Assembly (NCBI GenBank): GCA_026874595.1
Contig: CM049318.1
Location: 53,357,250-53,421,249 of the forward strand
DNA length: 64,000 nucleotides
Direction: 5' to 3'
Source: Sipunculus nudus
Lineage: Eukaryota; Annelida; Sipuncula; Golfingiida; Sipunculidae
The notes under the pieces were generated by a model, which searched no databases, was not told the DNA's origin, and saw nothing but the letters and a program-made list of their open reading frames with translations. Positions within the stretch are counted from its first letter, which is position 1; each line of letters begins with the position of its first letter. The translations under genes were made by a program, and so were the position numbers. This document shows, in pieces, positions 12,601-27,600 of this stretch.

Positions 12601-15600
12601 AAATGAAATAAAGCCATATGGGTTTGTATGAATAATTCAGCTTAAAGAAAAAACGTGGTTTGCTGAGTGTCAGTATGTATTTATAATTGCATATGACGCT
12701 AAAGTTTCTTGTGGTTGACTTAATCTGGAATTAACCACTAAAAGAGTATTTTGTATCCAGTTCTTGGTACAGATTCATAGTGGTAAAGCTGCCTAATTCA
12801 ACTGCAATAGTTACATAGGTTTCAGAATTCACACCGCTGTGATACAAGGACAGTATAGTAATAGGTAATCTGGACCATTTGGTCATTGCATCTTTGCATT
12901 TATTTATCTTTTTTTTCAGGAGTTTCATTTGAGACAGATCCATCTGATGGTTTCAGATTTCTTGGTGCATTTTCCTTTGAAGGTAAGTCTTAGAATCCCA
13001 TAAGAATAAAATCTCCTCAAGTTTACATGGGTTATTGATAATAATACAATACCTGTAACATGTGCCACTACTTTTAAAATGTTAATGGTGATATGAGTGA
13101 ATCTGTTACTGAATTAATTTTTATATTTCTTCTTTTTTTAATGCAGCTTATACAGTTTAAACTGCCAGTTTATGTCTGTAAGTTGTTTCTTGCTTACCAA
13201 GAGGTATTCAACCTGTTTAAGTCAATTAACTAATCAGCCATACTTGCAGCTGAGCATGATGGCCCATTATTTACTTGGATATATTCATTGTTAATGTATG
13301 TATTTTGTTTCTTTTTGTGCTGTATCAAAGAATTATTGCAAACTTGCTTCACTCTCCACAGGTTAAAGAGCTCCGTAACCGTGGTGATGAGGCTGCACGT
13401 ATCATCCAGGCACATCTCCAAGAAGGCATAGAACCCCCAAGTAACATCAGGATGGACTTTGAACACTTGTTGAATTTGGTATATAGGATTCATCTATCTA
13501 TTATAACATCATATACTTAAATTATCAATACATTGATTAATTGGTTACAAAATTGCAGAACAGCTTTTAAATACCACCTTGGAGAAGGGGTTGCCAAGAA
13601 TGTATTCTAGATATGCCTGTCTGGATATCACAGACTTGCTGACATTAGGCACATTTATATTTAAATGCATGTCAAATAGTAAATTTAATCATAATTTTTA
13701 ATAAAGATTATGTTAACATTTTCTAAGTAATTAATGCTAATATTATCAGTTATCAATCACCAAATCCTGCTGATATTAGATATTAAAATACAGCTGAGTG
13801 CAAGTCCTAATTGTATCCGCCAAAACAGAGTTTTGTGGATACTATGTTTTCAGCCGCCGCCGCCGCGTAGGTGTCTGGAGAACCCCTCCGTAACCACAGG
13901 GCAGAATTTTATTATGTTCGGGTCACATGTGAACTGCTGCGCCCCGATTTTGTTTTGACCTCTGACCTTTCCTCTGCGCTCTGCGTCCATCTGTGCGTCT
14001 GTTTTGACACATTAACCCACATATCTCGGGAACCTTTTGACCGATCCGGAAAAAAACTTTGCCCAAATGTAGCCCTTGGATAGCTTTATAACATACATAA
14101 AAAATGGTGGCGCCACCTGCAACCATTTTTGCACAGTGTCCATCTGTTCATCTGCCTTGGGTTAAAATCACTCATATCTCTGCATTGGTTTGACTTATCG
14201 ACCTGAAATTTTGCATTTGTATACATCCTGGACAGCTTTCTTGATTTTTTGACAGGTGGCGCCACCTACATTTACGTTTACGCTGCAGACATCCAAGCTC
14301 ATATTTCGGGAACCGTTTGACTGATTGGGCCAAAATTTGTGTGTATAGATCTCACATAGTTCTTTATCATACACAAAACTGGTGGCGCCACCTGCAACCA
14401 TTTTTGCACAACGTCCGTCTGTTTGTCTGCCATGGGATAAAATCACTCATATCTTTGCACTGGTTTGACTTATCTGTCTAAAATTTTGCAGGTTAACACA
14501 TCTTGGATAGCCTTCTGGATTTTGTGGCAGGTGGCGCCACCTACATTAATGTTTATGCTGCAGACATCCAGGCTTATATCTCGGGAACCGTTTGACCTAT
14601 TGGGCCAAAATCTTGCTTGTGTATAGATCTCACATAGCTCTTTATCATACACAAAACTGGTGGCGCCACCTGCAACCATTTTTGCACAGCGTCTGTCTGT
14701 TTGTCTGCCGTGGGATAAAATCACTCATATCTCTGCACTGATTTGACTTATCTGCCTAAAATTTTGCAGGTTTATACATCTTGGATAGCTTTTTTGATTT
14801 TATGACAGGTGGTGCCATCTACAGACACATTTCGGCTGCAGACATCCAAGCTCATTTTTCGGGAACTGTTTGGCCGATTTGGCCTAAATTTTGCAAGTGT
14901 ATAGATCTCACATAGCTCTTTATCATATACAAAACTGGTGGCGCCACCTGGAACCATTCTTGCAAAGGGTCAGTCTGTTTGTCTGCCGTGGGATAAAATT
15001 ACTCATCTCCGCAGTGGTTTGACCTTTTGCATTTGTATACAACTTGATAGCTTTCTGGATTTTGTGGTAGGTGGCACAACCTACATACACATTTCGGCTG
15101 CAGACATCCATGCTAATATGCAACACATCTCACTCTATTTCCCCTTGTTACTCAATCCATGCAATACTTCACCCGTCCTACTCTTATTTCGGCGGATACA
15201 CGTAGTCGCTTGTCGACTACCCGTATTCTAGTTGTATGTGTATTTAGTAAACTGCAGCTTTCAACATGATTTTTCATCCGTTTTTCCATATATTTCAGGT
15301 GCTTTATGATGTTGTGATTCTGGCTGTGTCGAAAAAAATAAATACATATTCTTGGGCTGATGTGTATGCTCATTAATGTTTCACCACAAGTTAATGTTAC
15401 ATCAGTTAATACTTTTGATGTTTTTGTGACAGATAGGAGAACTGTACAGTAAGGACCCACTGGGACTTGAGCTGAGCCTAGAGTACTGGTGTCCTTCTGA
15501 GGTCATGGGTACCCCGGGAAATGTGCCATTCTCTCAGACCTTTCAGCATTTCAGACCACCACAGAGGCAGGTAAGTTGTTCCACCTGACATCTGCCTGGG

Positions 15601-18600
15601 TAGATAATAAGGCTGTAACAATGTATAATTAACCCAGCCATACATGTTTGTCAGACAGATACAACAGCCCCCTGACCAGTGAGATACAAGACATTATTTC
15701 TAGTTCATGTCGCTTCCTGTTAATAAAGGGTTTTATCAACCTGGCATCTGACCTGTGCTCAGTGATGCCCTGCCCCAGAATGAAATTGACAAGCATCATA
15801 GGTTGTGTGACATTGTTGTGCTCAGTGATGCACTGCCCAGGAATGAAACTAAAAACATACTAAAACAGTGTTCATGTAAAGGTGCTGGAGCATGTGCGCT
15901 GTGAAAATGTTTCACTTCAGTATTGCATGGACATTTAGTGATGGATTAATAAAATTTCTTGACCAGTGTGTTGGGAATCGCCTTCCTCTTTGCCTGAGGG
16001 TGGCAAGTCAGGGTGGCCTGCAGGGCTAAGGGATGGTACAACTGCCCTCAGGCCAATACAAAGGCAATATTGCATAAGCTAGTATATAATATATAATTTT
16101 CTTGTGACCATTTCTACAAGTTTGTAAGTTTAATGGATGTCATGTTCGTATTCCAGATCAGTTTATACAAGTTTGTACGCCTGGCTGGTGACCTGCTGCC
16201 TCCCTCTCTCTACATCCCCTACATCAGCATGCTGGCAGGACTGGCCAGCGGACCTCAGGCTGCCTTTCACTGCTTCAGTATGATGCAGACTAATGGCGGC
16301 ACAGCAGGTAAGTTGTAAAGTCTGTTTTATATTGTTTTAATTAACAGATATTCATCTTTAAATTAGACTTTGATTTGTTTGTGCATTTGATGAATGACCA
16401 TCCAGATAAGAAGAGTGACAGCTAAAGGTAAAAAAAGAGAAAACTAAAATACGGGTAGTGGACAAGCGACTACGTGCATCTGCCAAAATCAGAGAAGGAC
16501 GGGTGAAGTGAGGCATGGATTGAGTTGCAAGGGGAAATAGAGTTACATGTGTTACATATTAGAATGGATCTCTGCCACATAAACATGATTGTAGGTGGCG
16601 CCACCTGTTATTTGAACATGAAACTATCCAAGATGTATATAATGCAAAATTTTATGTGGAAAAGTCAAACCAATGCAGAGATATGAGTGATTTGATCCCA
16701 CAGCAGACAAACAGATGGACGCTGTGCAAAAATGGCTGCAGGTGGTGCCACCATTTTTGTGTATGTTATAAAGATATCCAAGGGCTGCATTTGTATAATT
16801 TTTTCCTGATTGGTGAAACGAGTCCGGAAATATTAGCATTAATGTCAGCGGCGTGAAGGTGAATGAAGCTGGCACCACCTGTCATAAAATCAAGAAAGCT
16901 ATGCGGGATGTATACGCATGCCGAATTATAGGTAATTTGGTCAAACCACTGCAGAGATATGAGTGATTTTAACCCAAGGCAGACAAACAGATGGATGCAG
17001 TGCGAAAATGGCTGCAGGTGGTGCCACCATTTTTGTGTATGTCATAAAGCTATCCATGAGCTAAATTTGTGTAAAAAATTTTTCCTGATTGGTAGAACGG
17101 TTCCCGAGATATGACCTTGGATGTCTGCAGCGTGAACGTAAAGGTTAATGACGCCACCTGTCATAAATTCAAGAAAGCTATCTAGGATGTATACGCATGT
17201 CGAATTTCAGATGAATTAGTCAAACCACTGCAGAGATATGAGTGAATTTAACCTAAGGCAGACAAACAGGTGGACGCTGTGCAAAAATGGCTGCTGGTGG
17301 CGCCACCATTTTTGTGTATGTTATAAAGCTATCCAAGGGCTACATTTGTGTAAAAAAATTTTCCTGATCGGTCAAATGGTTCCCGAGATATGAGCTTGGA
17401 TGTCTGCAGCGTTAACGTGAATGTAGGTGGTGCCACCTGTCATAAAATCAAGAAAGCTATCTAGGATGTATACGCATGCCGAATTTTAGGTGAATTAGTC
17501 AAACCACTGCGGAGATATGAGTGATTTTAAGCCAAGGCAGATGAACAGATGGACACTGTGCAAACATGGTAACAGGTGGCTCCACCTTTTTTGTGAATGT
17601 TATAAAGCTATCCCAGGGCTACATTTGTGTAAAAAATTTTTCCTGATCGGTCAAACAGTTCCTGAACGGTTCCTGAGATATGTGGGTTTATGTGTGGAAA
17701 CAGACGCACAAACGGAAGCTGGGCAGAGAGGAAAGGTCAGAGGTAAAGGTCACTTGGTTAGGCACCAGTTCACATGTGACCAGGTAATTTGACTAAGTTT
17801 CGGAAAAATCCATTCAGTAGTCTCAGAGGAGTTCTCCGGAAACGAACGCGGCGGCGGTGGAACCCCGGTCAAAAACATAGTATCTGCAAAACTTCGTTTT
17901 GGCGGATACAAATATAACATATGATCAGGAGATACAGTGTTATTTACAGTATGATCTGGAGGTAAATAGATAATTAAGTATCGTGAATTGTCAGTTTTAC
18001 AGTATAATCTGGAAATATTGTGATATTTTCTATTTGATTCTTTTGCATATTTCAGGTGGTCAGGTTAGTACTGTCTCTTGGGATCACTTCTTTGCCTCTT
18101 TCAACCAGTACTTCCGTAACCTGCGCCAAGAGATGCCGGTGGTGTCTGACATGAGCCATGTTTACCGTAATTATCCCCGAGGAATCACACCTCAGGAACA
18201 AGAGGGACTCATCGTAGTTTTACACCTCATCAAGAATGTTGCCACATATGTAAGTATCAATGCTGTAACACTCTGGAGTCCCAAATTATTTTCCTAATAT
18301 ATTAAATAAAAATAATACCAAATGCACTTTTTAGATTGTGCTCAAATTTAACAAATATTACCTGTATTTTCCTGTGAGCACAAGGCATCATAGTCCATTT
18401 CATCCCTTCATGTCGAACAAGGTAAATAAATACCTACCTTGCACCTTATTTAAGAAACAGAATTTTTTTAAAATATGAGAAATCAGTCTACATTTTACAA
18501 CATATCAGACCAACTTATGGTGGTCAAGGTCATTGGTCACGTGCAAAAACAGCCTCATCTGACAGCTTCTGATTGGATGATCTCATGTAAACACTCTTAA

Positions 18601-21600
18601 AAAATATAACCAGCTCAAACAAAGATGGCTGCTTATGGAGGGACACATCATATCTGCCAGATCATGGTGAAGAGACTAAAATGTTGTGAAACATAAACAG
18701 GGAATATTGTAAAATTCTTAATGGCCATATCAGTCACTTCCATATGTTCTCTTCTTGGAAATTATTGAAAAATATAAACTTTTAAGTAAATCATCTACAA
18801 AAGAACTACGCTTTTTACACAGCGCTTTACCTATAGGGCTACTACCTATATCATAAGGCGCTGTTTGTTATGACCTCGTATCCTGAATTGCTACACCAGA
18901 GGGGAGCACTGTATTTTTGTCCAATCAGATGAGACCGTGTGCTGGAAGACAAAGCCAAGCAAGTAATGAACGGAGCCAATCATGTTTATTTCGTTTTGAG
19001 TGACAGCTCATCGCCCCGCGTAACCGTCTGAACAGGCCACAGGCTCAGAGAGAATTGCCCCTGACGTGGTTTGCTTAGGGCCTTGGGCACATAGGATGCT
19101 CAGCTGGTGAGATGTAATTCAAACGAAACGTAAAAACAAAGGCTGCGTGCACACCTCGCTGGCTTGTTTCAGTTCTGCAGACAACAGATACATGGCTACG
19201 CTAACACAGTCATAATGTCATAATCCAATCGGTCAATGATGCGAGAATGCAGAGGGAGCAATTTAAATTCGACCGGAAACTCATCAAGCGGCGCTTGAAG
19301 CGCAGCAATGGGCGGAGCCAGGATGCCTGTCGAATGTTTGTTTATTGGCATCTGATTGGCTGCTTGTCACATCATACGCACGTTTATTTCAGCGGACAAA
19401 GAGCCGCCATCTGGTGTCTAAATATATCATAAACGGTCAAAGCTGGCAGCGTGAAAATCAGTTGCTTCTTGAGAAGCGCAAGATTTCCGCTGCCTCGGGA
19501 GCGTACAAAAGAACAGGTGGACTACAGTTGGTGAAATGCACTATAACAGGAAGGCACCGAGTGTTCACATCTCCCCCAAAGTTTGTAACATGCAAACATT
19601 TGAACCCTGATCCCTCACTAAATTTACTGATCTGAACAGTATTTCCAGAACTGAGTAATGAATTTTCATGTTAATTTTATGGGTGAGACACAGTTCAAGG
19701 AAGAAGTGATTAAGTCTCTGTTTGGATCACTTAAGTTATTCAGATATTGTATGTACAAACAAACTGGGCAGAAGACACAGGGGTTAATTGGATGGATAGA
19801 CATCCAGATATGTCCATAAATATAATCAATCACCTGTTGCCAATTTCAGTTATTATTCTTTTAGACAAGTAGACAAACAGTACTGGGATGGTCATGTAGT
19901 TGACATTTATGTATAATGTTATGTCTCTACACTCTGTAATTTAAAGTGCAATTGTAGGTAAAATACGTTTAGCAGTAGTGAATGCACATGTATATACATG
20001 CCAGTGTAATGTTATGAAGAACATTGTTCTGATTTAAATGCAGCATGTTAAAACTGTGCAGCTCAGTTAATACCAAAACATACATCCCAGAGAAATACAC
20101 ATGTATATTTCAGGCCAGCAATAAAGTGCTCATGAACTGAATAGTTTTCATAAAGAAAATTGATTGGTTACTTCATTACAATCATATGGAATGATATTAC
20201 ATCAGATAACTTCCTTTAATATGGACAATTTTATCTCTTAAGTATATGTATGTTCAGAACCACATTATATTGTTTCCATCTTTGTAGGACCAGAGTGCCA
20301 GGATCACACTGTGTGAAAATCCTCGATGGACAGCCATTGTAACGTTCCTGGGCCTTCTGGGATGCAGTGTGTCAGCAGAACTCAAGGCAGAGCTGCTTCT
20401 GACACTGGCTGCATTCGCTAAATCTCCTGAGGTTGCATCTACAATATGGCAGTCACTGGAAGTGTCACAGGTGATGTTGATCTGTCAATTGTGACATGAC
20501 CATTCCATCCACTGTAAGGGGGATGGGGGCTAGCAGGATGTTAAGGGTGATGGATTATACATCTAAGAGTACAGGGTTTAATCCTTGAAAATGCCTACAA
20601 AACAAAATAGTAAAAATTACCTGTAGCTTCTCTTTGTCTTGACTGAAGGAGTTCTGGATTATTTCCAGCACCATTGCATAGAAAACCAGAAATTTATTTT
20701 CTGTGATTATCCTTTCATAAGCTGCGATAAGAACATAGACAAAATTGTTTCGTCTGATCTGATTAGACAGTTTTAATCTTGTGTATAACAAATTCAGTGA
20801 GGTAATATATTGCTGGGCTATGGTATAATGTGTTTAAGAGTTGAATAAGGTTTGATCACTCTGCATCAGTCTCAAAAGAACGGCCAAGGACTAAACCATT
20901 CCACTTTTTGTGGAGTTGGCCGAAATTCATGTCTCCATATTATCTTTGCAGATAATACCAACTGTCCCAACTACCTCAACATCCAGAAGTGGTGGTCTAA
21001 AGGTATGTTACAAGATGGTCAGGAGTTCAGAACAGGCAGATATTTCATAATTTTATTAGCTCAGCTGACTATAAGTCATCTGAGCTATAGTCGTGGTCCA
21101 TTGTCCGTCGTCCGTCCGTCTGTCCGTCCGTCCGTCCGTCCGTCCGTCCGTCCGTCCGTAGATGTGGCACGTTTTGAAACCGTAAGACCTAGGAATCCAA
21201 AATTCAGCATAATGTTAGATGTCCCCAAGATCTCCTACCAAGCCGAAAACTGGGTCTTTGCGACTTCATTCCTTTGAGAAATTAAGGAAAAACCTCAATT
21301 TTTTATTAAAAACCTATTTTCACACTTTAGGACTGCCTAATATCAAAACCACTCATCTGTTTTTCCTCATATTTCCTATAAATAATCCTCTATATAATTC
21401 CTATGTACATGCCAGAAATTAGGTCTGTATTATTTAATTTAAAAAAGTTATGGGCCCAAACATAATGCATTTTGTAAATAATCAGGAAAGAAATTTTATC
21501 ACTTAACACAAAACTTGTTTCAGCTAAGCACTTTTTTTCCAGTAATATTACTTTTATTAATCAAAATTAAATTGTATACCCAAAATTAGATCAAAATCTT

Positions 21601-24600
21601 TGAAATTTTTAAAAATATTAGCAAAAATAAAATATTGGTACCTTAAATTTTGCCCAACTTTGACCATGGCACGTTTTTTTGCTGTAACTGCTGTGGATTT
21701 AATTTTCACAGCATGTTTTTGCTAGCATTTCAACTGTTAATACCAAAAATTTGAAACCAGCTGATCAAAAACTGTAGATTTTTTTCAAGTTTTGAAGCAC
21801 CATGTCACATATTGCTAGTGTTATGCAGTTTGCTAGAGCTCAGCTCCCGAGCTTCAGGTCTAAGTTCCTTAAATTTGGCATACAGTTAGATTTCTCCAAA
21901 ATCCCCTACCATGCCAAGAATTTGGTCACTAGGACTTAATTCCTTCGAGATATCAATGAAAAACTTCATTTTTCCATTAAAAACCCAATGTTACACTTTA
22001 AGACTGCCTAATATCTAAACCACTGATCTGACTTTGATCATATATAATATACATATTTTTCTATACATTCACTATGCACATGCCAGAAATGATGTCAGTA
22101 TTGTGTATTTTTTTTTAAGTTATGGGCCCAAACATAATGCACTTTGTAAAAAATCAAGAAATATATTTACTCCCTTAACAAGGGCATTGCTGAAGCTAGA
22201 GATTTTTTTTGTCAGGGATGTAACATTATTTAATCAAGATTCAATTGAATACCCAAAATTAGTTCTGAATTTTTCAAATTTTATAAGTTATTAGTATAAA
22301 TATAAAATTAGTACCTTAAATTTTGCCCAACTGTGACCAAGGCACATTTGTTTCCCGTGAGCACTGTTGATATAATTTTCATATCATGCACACATAAGGA
22401 TTTCAGCTTTTTAGTTTAGAAAGCTGAAAGAAATTTGCCAAATATTGTAGCTTTTATTAATGTTTTTTATGAGACCCTGTCAGACTTTGGCTCTCTCCAG
22501 CCCCTCTTGAGTCACCTGTATGTTGACCTTGTTGACCTTTCATCAAATTATGCACGCTTGAGGGGAGAATCCAGGCAGCTTATGGCCAGCCACAGTTGAT
22601 CCAGGTGTTCAACCCAACTCATCTAGTAGTTTTAACCAACAACATAACAATAAACAATAAATTAGTAAATTTTTATTGGTTTTTAATAACAAATTAAAGA
22701 AAAATAGAAAAGGAATTTGTTAGTTTATAATAACAGGAAATTAACTTGCAGTGACTGATGATATAAGAATCTTGTATCGATGGGTAGAATGTCACATATT
22801 CCAAATAACACCATGCAGTCACCTATGGCATTTTTCAGTTCATTTTTAATGATAAAGAAGTAAATCATATTATTCATTACTAATCATTAAGGATTATATG
22901 AAGGAAATTAATGATAGACAAAGATGCAGTTGATAATATTAATCTAGATTCCTACTGTGTCTAGTGTGTACATTGATGTGAAATTAGTCCAAAATGAATT
23001 TTTTTTCCGTTATTTTTTAATATAAATAAAAGCCATAAAACCAGGTACTTATGATCATTATTCAAATGTGTGAAATTTGTATATTCTGGATTCTCAACAT
23101 CATTGTTTGGTGAAAACTGAATAAATACCAGACATGGTGCGAATACTTTGTAATTGTATTAAAATACGAATATGATTATGTACTCCATTATAAAAATTCT
23201 TGCATAAAGAATGGGAATTCAGGTAAAAATGAAAGTATATGAATACTCGTGCAAATACTTTCAAAATGTATTCATGAATGCATTCATGAATATATTCTTT
23301 AATATTATTTTAATAATCATATCAGTTATATTTCATTTTGAAAAATCATATGATTCTCTTATTATTTTTAATAAAATTTATATTTGGGACAATATTTGTA
23401 ATTTTTTTAATAAATAGTTAAACTCTTATATTATATGTTCTGCTTATAAGTTTTATGGCCAAGTCAAAATCTGTGTGACAGTAGTACTCCATTTGTTAAT
23501 AAAATAAATGAAATCAATCCTCTTCCCTGTCTCCAAAGGTACTATCAAAATCATACATAAGCTAAACAACAACAACTCATAATACAGCTTATATTTATTA
23601 CCACACAAAACCAGTATGTGCCTCATTTCTAAATAATATTTTTTTATCATATATAACAGCTGAGCGTCGTGACCCATAGGTCCCTTGTTTTAAGAAAAAT
23701 ATGGAGGAGAAACTTGTAAAACCAAGTAGGGTGAGTAGGGTGAATTATTTTGGCTAAATGACCAAGCCTGCTTTTAAGTTTTGACCATTTGTTACTTTAT
23801 TTGAACATATATTTTTAAAATTCAGTGAAGAAATGTTGACACTTTAAACTCCATGCAAGCATACATTTTTGCTCCATGTTCATTTTCAGATATATAGTGT
23901 CTGAAAAATAGTTTTAGCTACACAAGGTCCTGCTGTATATAAACTCAAATGTATAGAGAATATGACCCTTTGTAGATTTTAATAATGAACACCTCCAGAT
24001 TTTAAGAAACTAGTTGATTCTCAATAAGGTGGCATTTTCGTATAAGTTCATGTATTGTTCAGCTTGTTTGTGTTCCTTATACTGTGTATTATGCACAGCT
24101 GCTAACATTTTAAGGGCTGCCATCTAGGAGTTAACGTCATAACTAAAACAAATCAGAGCAAAAATGATACAAACATTATGGAGCCTATTGATGTAGTTTC
24201 TTATGCTCAAGACCTGGATTTATGGGTTTGCATTTTGTATGCCCTCTGCCTCATAATGCCTGGCTAAGTTCTAACCATAAAGATGTACCCTGCATGCCCA
24301 GAAGTGAACAGGCACTGGTCATGGGTGTAAACTAATGTAAAATGAATAACTTTTGAGCACTTCTTTGTATGTTAGATTAAAGGCTATTTAGGTTGCTGAG
24401 AAAATATGAACAGGCCCAAAGACCAGGAATGAAAAGTGTTTGATTAGACTATTATCAAAACTATTAGACTGTAAAGCAAACGTTCACCTTAAATTTATAA
24501 CACTTTATAGCTGACTCCTGCATTACCTTAGACCTAGGGATATTGATAAACTAAACGTGATGGTTTCAGGTGGAGCTTGATGAAGTTGAAGCACGCAACG

Positions 24601-27600
24601 AAGAGTACCCTTTGACCCGTGCATTCTTGTCGCTTCTGAGCAGTCTGACAGATGTGCCTGTCCCAGCAGCCCTCGGTGCCGGCTACAGATCACCAGGGTT
24701 TGATCCGTACCTGGAGTTCCTCAGAGAATCTGTGTTTCTCAAGTTTAACACCAGGGCTTATAAAAATCCAGGAGAAAAAGTGAGTATTCTTCCATATGGG
24801 TAGACTATGCAGCTGCATTACAATCTGGAATGGTTATTCAAATGATGTGAAATGAAAAATACAAACTCTGTGTGTCTTTAAAAAAAAAACAATTATTTAT
24901 TAATAATCACTTGTCTCTAATATGTTTTCCCAGGTAGTCACCCCTAATTTTTGGATAACTTGTCTTCTGTCATTGTTTACATTGCCACCTGTAGCTATCC
25001 CTAATTTATGTTTAACTAAGGAACATAAACATATACAAATACTGGCAGAAAATAAATAAGCATTTCGGAGCAAAGGGTATGAATCATTTTACAAGCAAAC
25101 AGTTGAACCCTTGATCCAATAATTCTTTGCTGTTTTGTTACAGTGGGAGGTGGCAGCGGCTGTGCTGGAGATATTTGGGAAGTTGGTTTCAGCTCATGAT
25201 GTCATTATCGAAGACTTCAGTGACCAGATGGTGGAACTGCCAGGAGGGGGCACTACTGTAGCTTGCAAGCCTCCCGGCCACACTCTGTTGTGTCACATGA
25301 TGAATGACAGCAGTATGCTCAAAATGGTATGGTCTCAAAAATCATAAAGTTATGATAATCATCAAAATATGTATGTTGCATCCTGTTTCTAGAGAAACAG
25401 TAACATTAATTACCAATAGTAAACCTCCGGATTTTATATATTATACCTGTAGCTTTCCATTGTATCACACAGTTGTTGATCTGAGGAAATCCAAGGCCCA
25501 GGTTGCAGTTCAGGATGGGTTGGTAGCGCTGGATGTTGATAACCTCCTTTACTTTCTCCATATATAGACTGGATCCCATACCCAGATCTTTGCAGTTGTT
25601 AACTTTAATGTTCAATTTTTTTTACAGATAACTATTTCTAGTTATTGAATTTTTTTATCTTTAAGATATTTCCTTTGCAGGATTGTTTACAATTAATAAT
25701 GGCCTGCATTGTGGTTTTAGGTATTATACATTGTGGATGAAGCTTCTAAGCTGTTGGAGAGGTACATAGACTTTCCAGGTGAGTTCACTGCTTAAGACAG
25801 TCAGGTGCTTTGTCAAAAAATAGCTAGAAATATTTAATTAATTATTAATTTATTTTAGAGCATGAGGAAGAGTAAATTTCTTTGTCACTGTATAACTTGT
25901 TGCTGTGTTAAAAACATACATTTTGAATTTATGAAAAATTCAGGAATTTTATAACAAAATCACATGATTTCCTTTCATATTCAAACAAACTGTTACTACT
26001 GTTGAATTAAAAAAAGCAAATCATGTGATATTCTTAGATATTTTCACCAAGGGTTTACCTTAACTCTGCAAGAGTTTTCATCACCTGCCAATAATGTCAG
26101 TGTCTGAAAAATGGCATATTACAGTTTCTAAAGATCTGTAACTGTAAGCCGTAAATGGCATCACATATGTTGGACTACAGCTTAAATGCTATTTTTAGTT
26201 TAACCTTATGATAATACAACTCTCTCATGGTACACCCATGGTCTGCTGTCCATATGTTCACTTTTATTTTCGCAATAATTTACCAGGGCTTTGGGGGATT
26301 TTCAAGAAACTCAACATAACTACGTACTACATGTCTCACCTGAGTTTGATTTTATGCAAATCTATGCAAATTTAATGAGGTCAGAGGTCACAAGATTTCT
26401 TTGTGGTGTTTTCTGCCATAACTATGATGGATTTTGATGAAACTAATTAGAAATATTAACCAATATAATATCACACCTAAGCTCGATTCCTGGCAAAGTC
26501 CATGCATGTTTGATGAGGTCATGGGTCACCAGACTTTGGTGGGGTAGTCATGACTAACTAAAAACCTGATGGATTTCCATGAACCTCATAAATTTTTACC
26601 ACTAGAGGGTTTCACCTGAATTAAATTCTCTGCAAAATCCATGCATATTGAAGGAGGTCAGAGGTCACAAGACATACAATGTTTGTATTATACCCTTTGC
26701 CATGCTCTTGTTTCAATAATATTTACCTTATTACGTTGGTGAGCACTACTGATGGTATTACTGTCTGCTGCAGGTAAAGAGCATTTAGAGCTAGCTGTCC
26801 TGTGGTGCTTGCGGCTGATAGAGCACACAATGGAGAAACAAGAAACATTCCTGCTGTCCGTCAGGGAGAGTGGAGCGGCGCTGATTGTGTCACCCCTGGA
26901 CAAACTTCTCCTCGGCATCAACCCCCGCAGTGGGGTAGCGGACCATCTGGTTAATGTGGCCAAGTGAGTAGAACCATTAGATAGTTAGATGTTATTAAGA
27001 TGATATACTGGTTAATAAACTCTTCCACTGCACCTCTCTCATCAGAGAAGTTTCAAGTTCCTCAAGACCCCAAGCACCCCCTAGTGGGCTGATCATAGCC
27101 CACTCAGACTAAATTTGCCATTTAGACCCTTACTTTTAATTTAATATCAAATATTATTTTTTGCATCAATTTGAAATGAAAATAATTATTTTATAATGTT
27201 TGGCATGACACTAATATCAAATCAGCCATTTCATTTGGCAGCTTCGGTTCTATGTGTTGTTGAGACCAAAAAAACAGCTGCCAACAAAAATCTTAAGGAA
27301 ATCCCTGAAGGAAATTGGCTTTTGGGATTGACATCATAGCTAAATATCAGACTATAAACTTTGGAAATACACATCTTTAGCTCTGCTAACTATCAATCAT
27401 ATTGACCTATGCCAGTCATTAGACTTTGCCTATTGTCTGTCAGCCTTTCTCTTTTCAGGGCAATCATAACCATCATTTTCAGTCATAGAAACTTTTAACT
27501 TTTCTGTCAGATAGGTTATGGTATAATCTCCTGGGAATATCATTGATAATTGCATGGTTCACTCATAACGTTTGCTATCATTTATGACCACCTTGAGTAA

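Noticed and set aside
13923-15126. Minus-strand ORFs with repeated [19 protein letters not shown]-like text
   Set aside because: Arise from the tandem core of the Helentron-like element; in-frame similarity reflects the repeat, and none has a start, domain or splice context.
21100-21165. CRISPR-like array
   Set aside because: A simple gtcc tetranucleotide run without spacers, in animal DNA.
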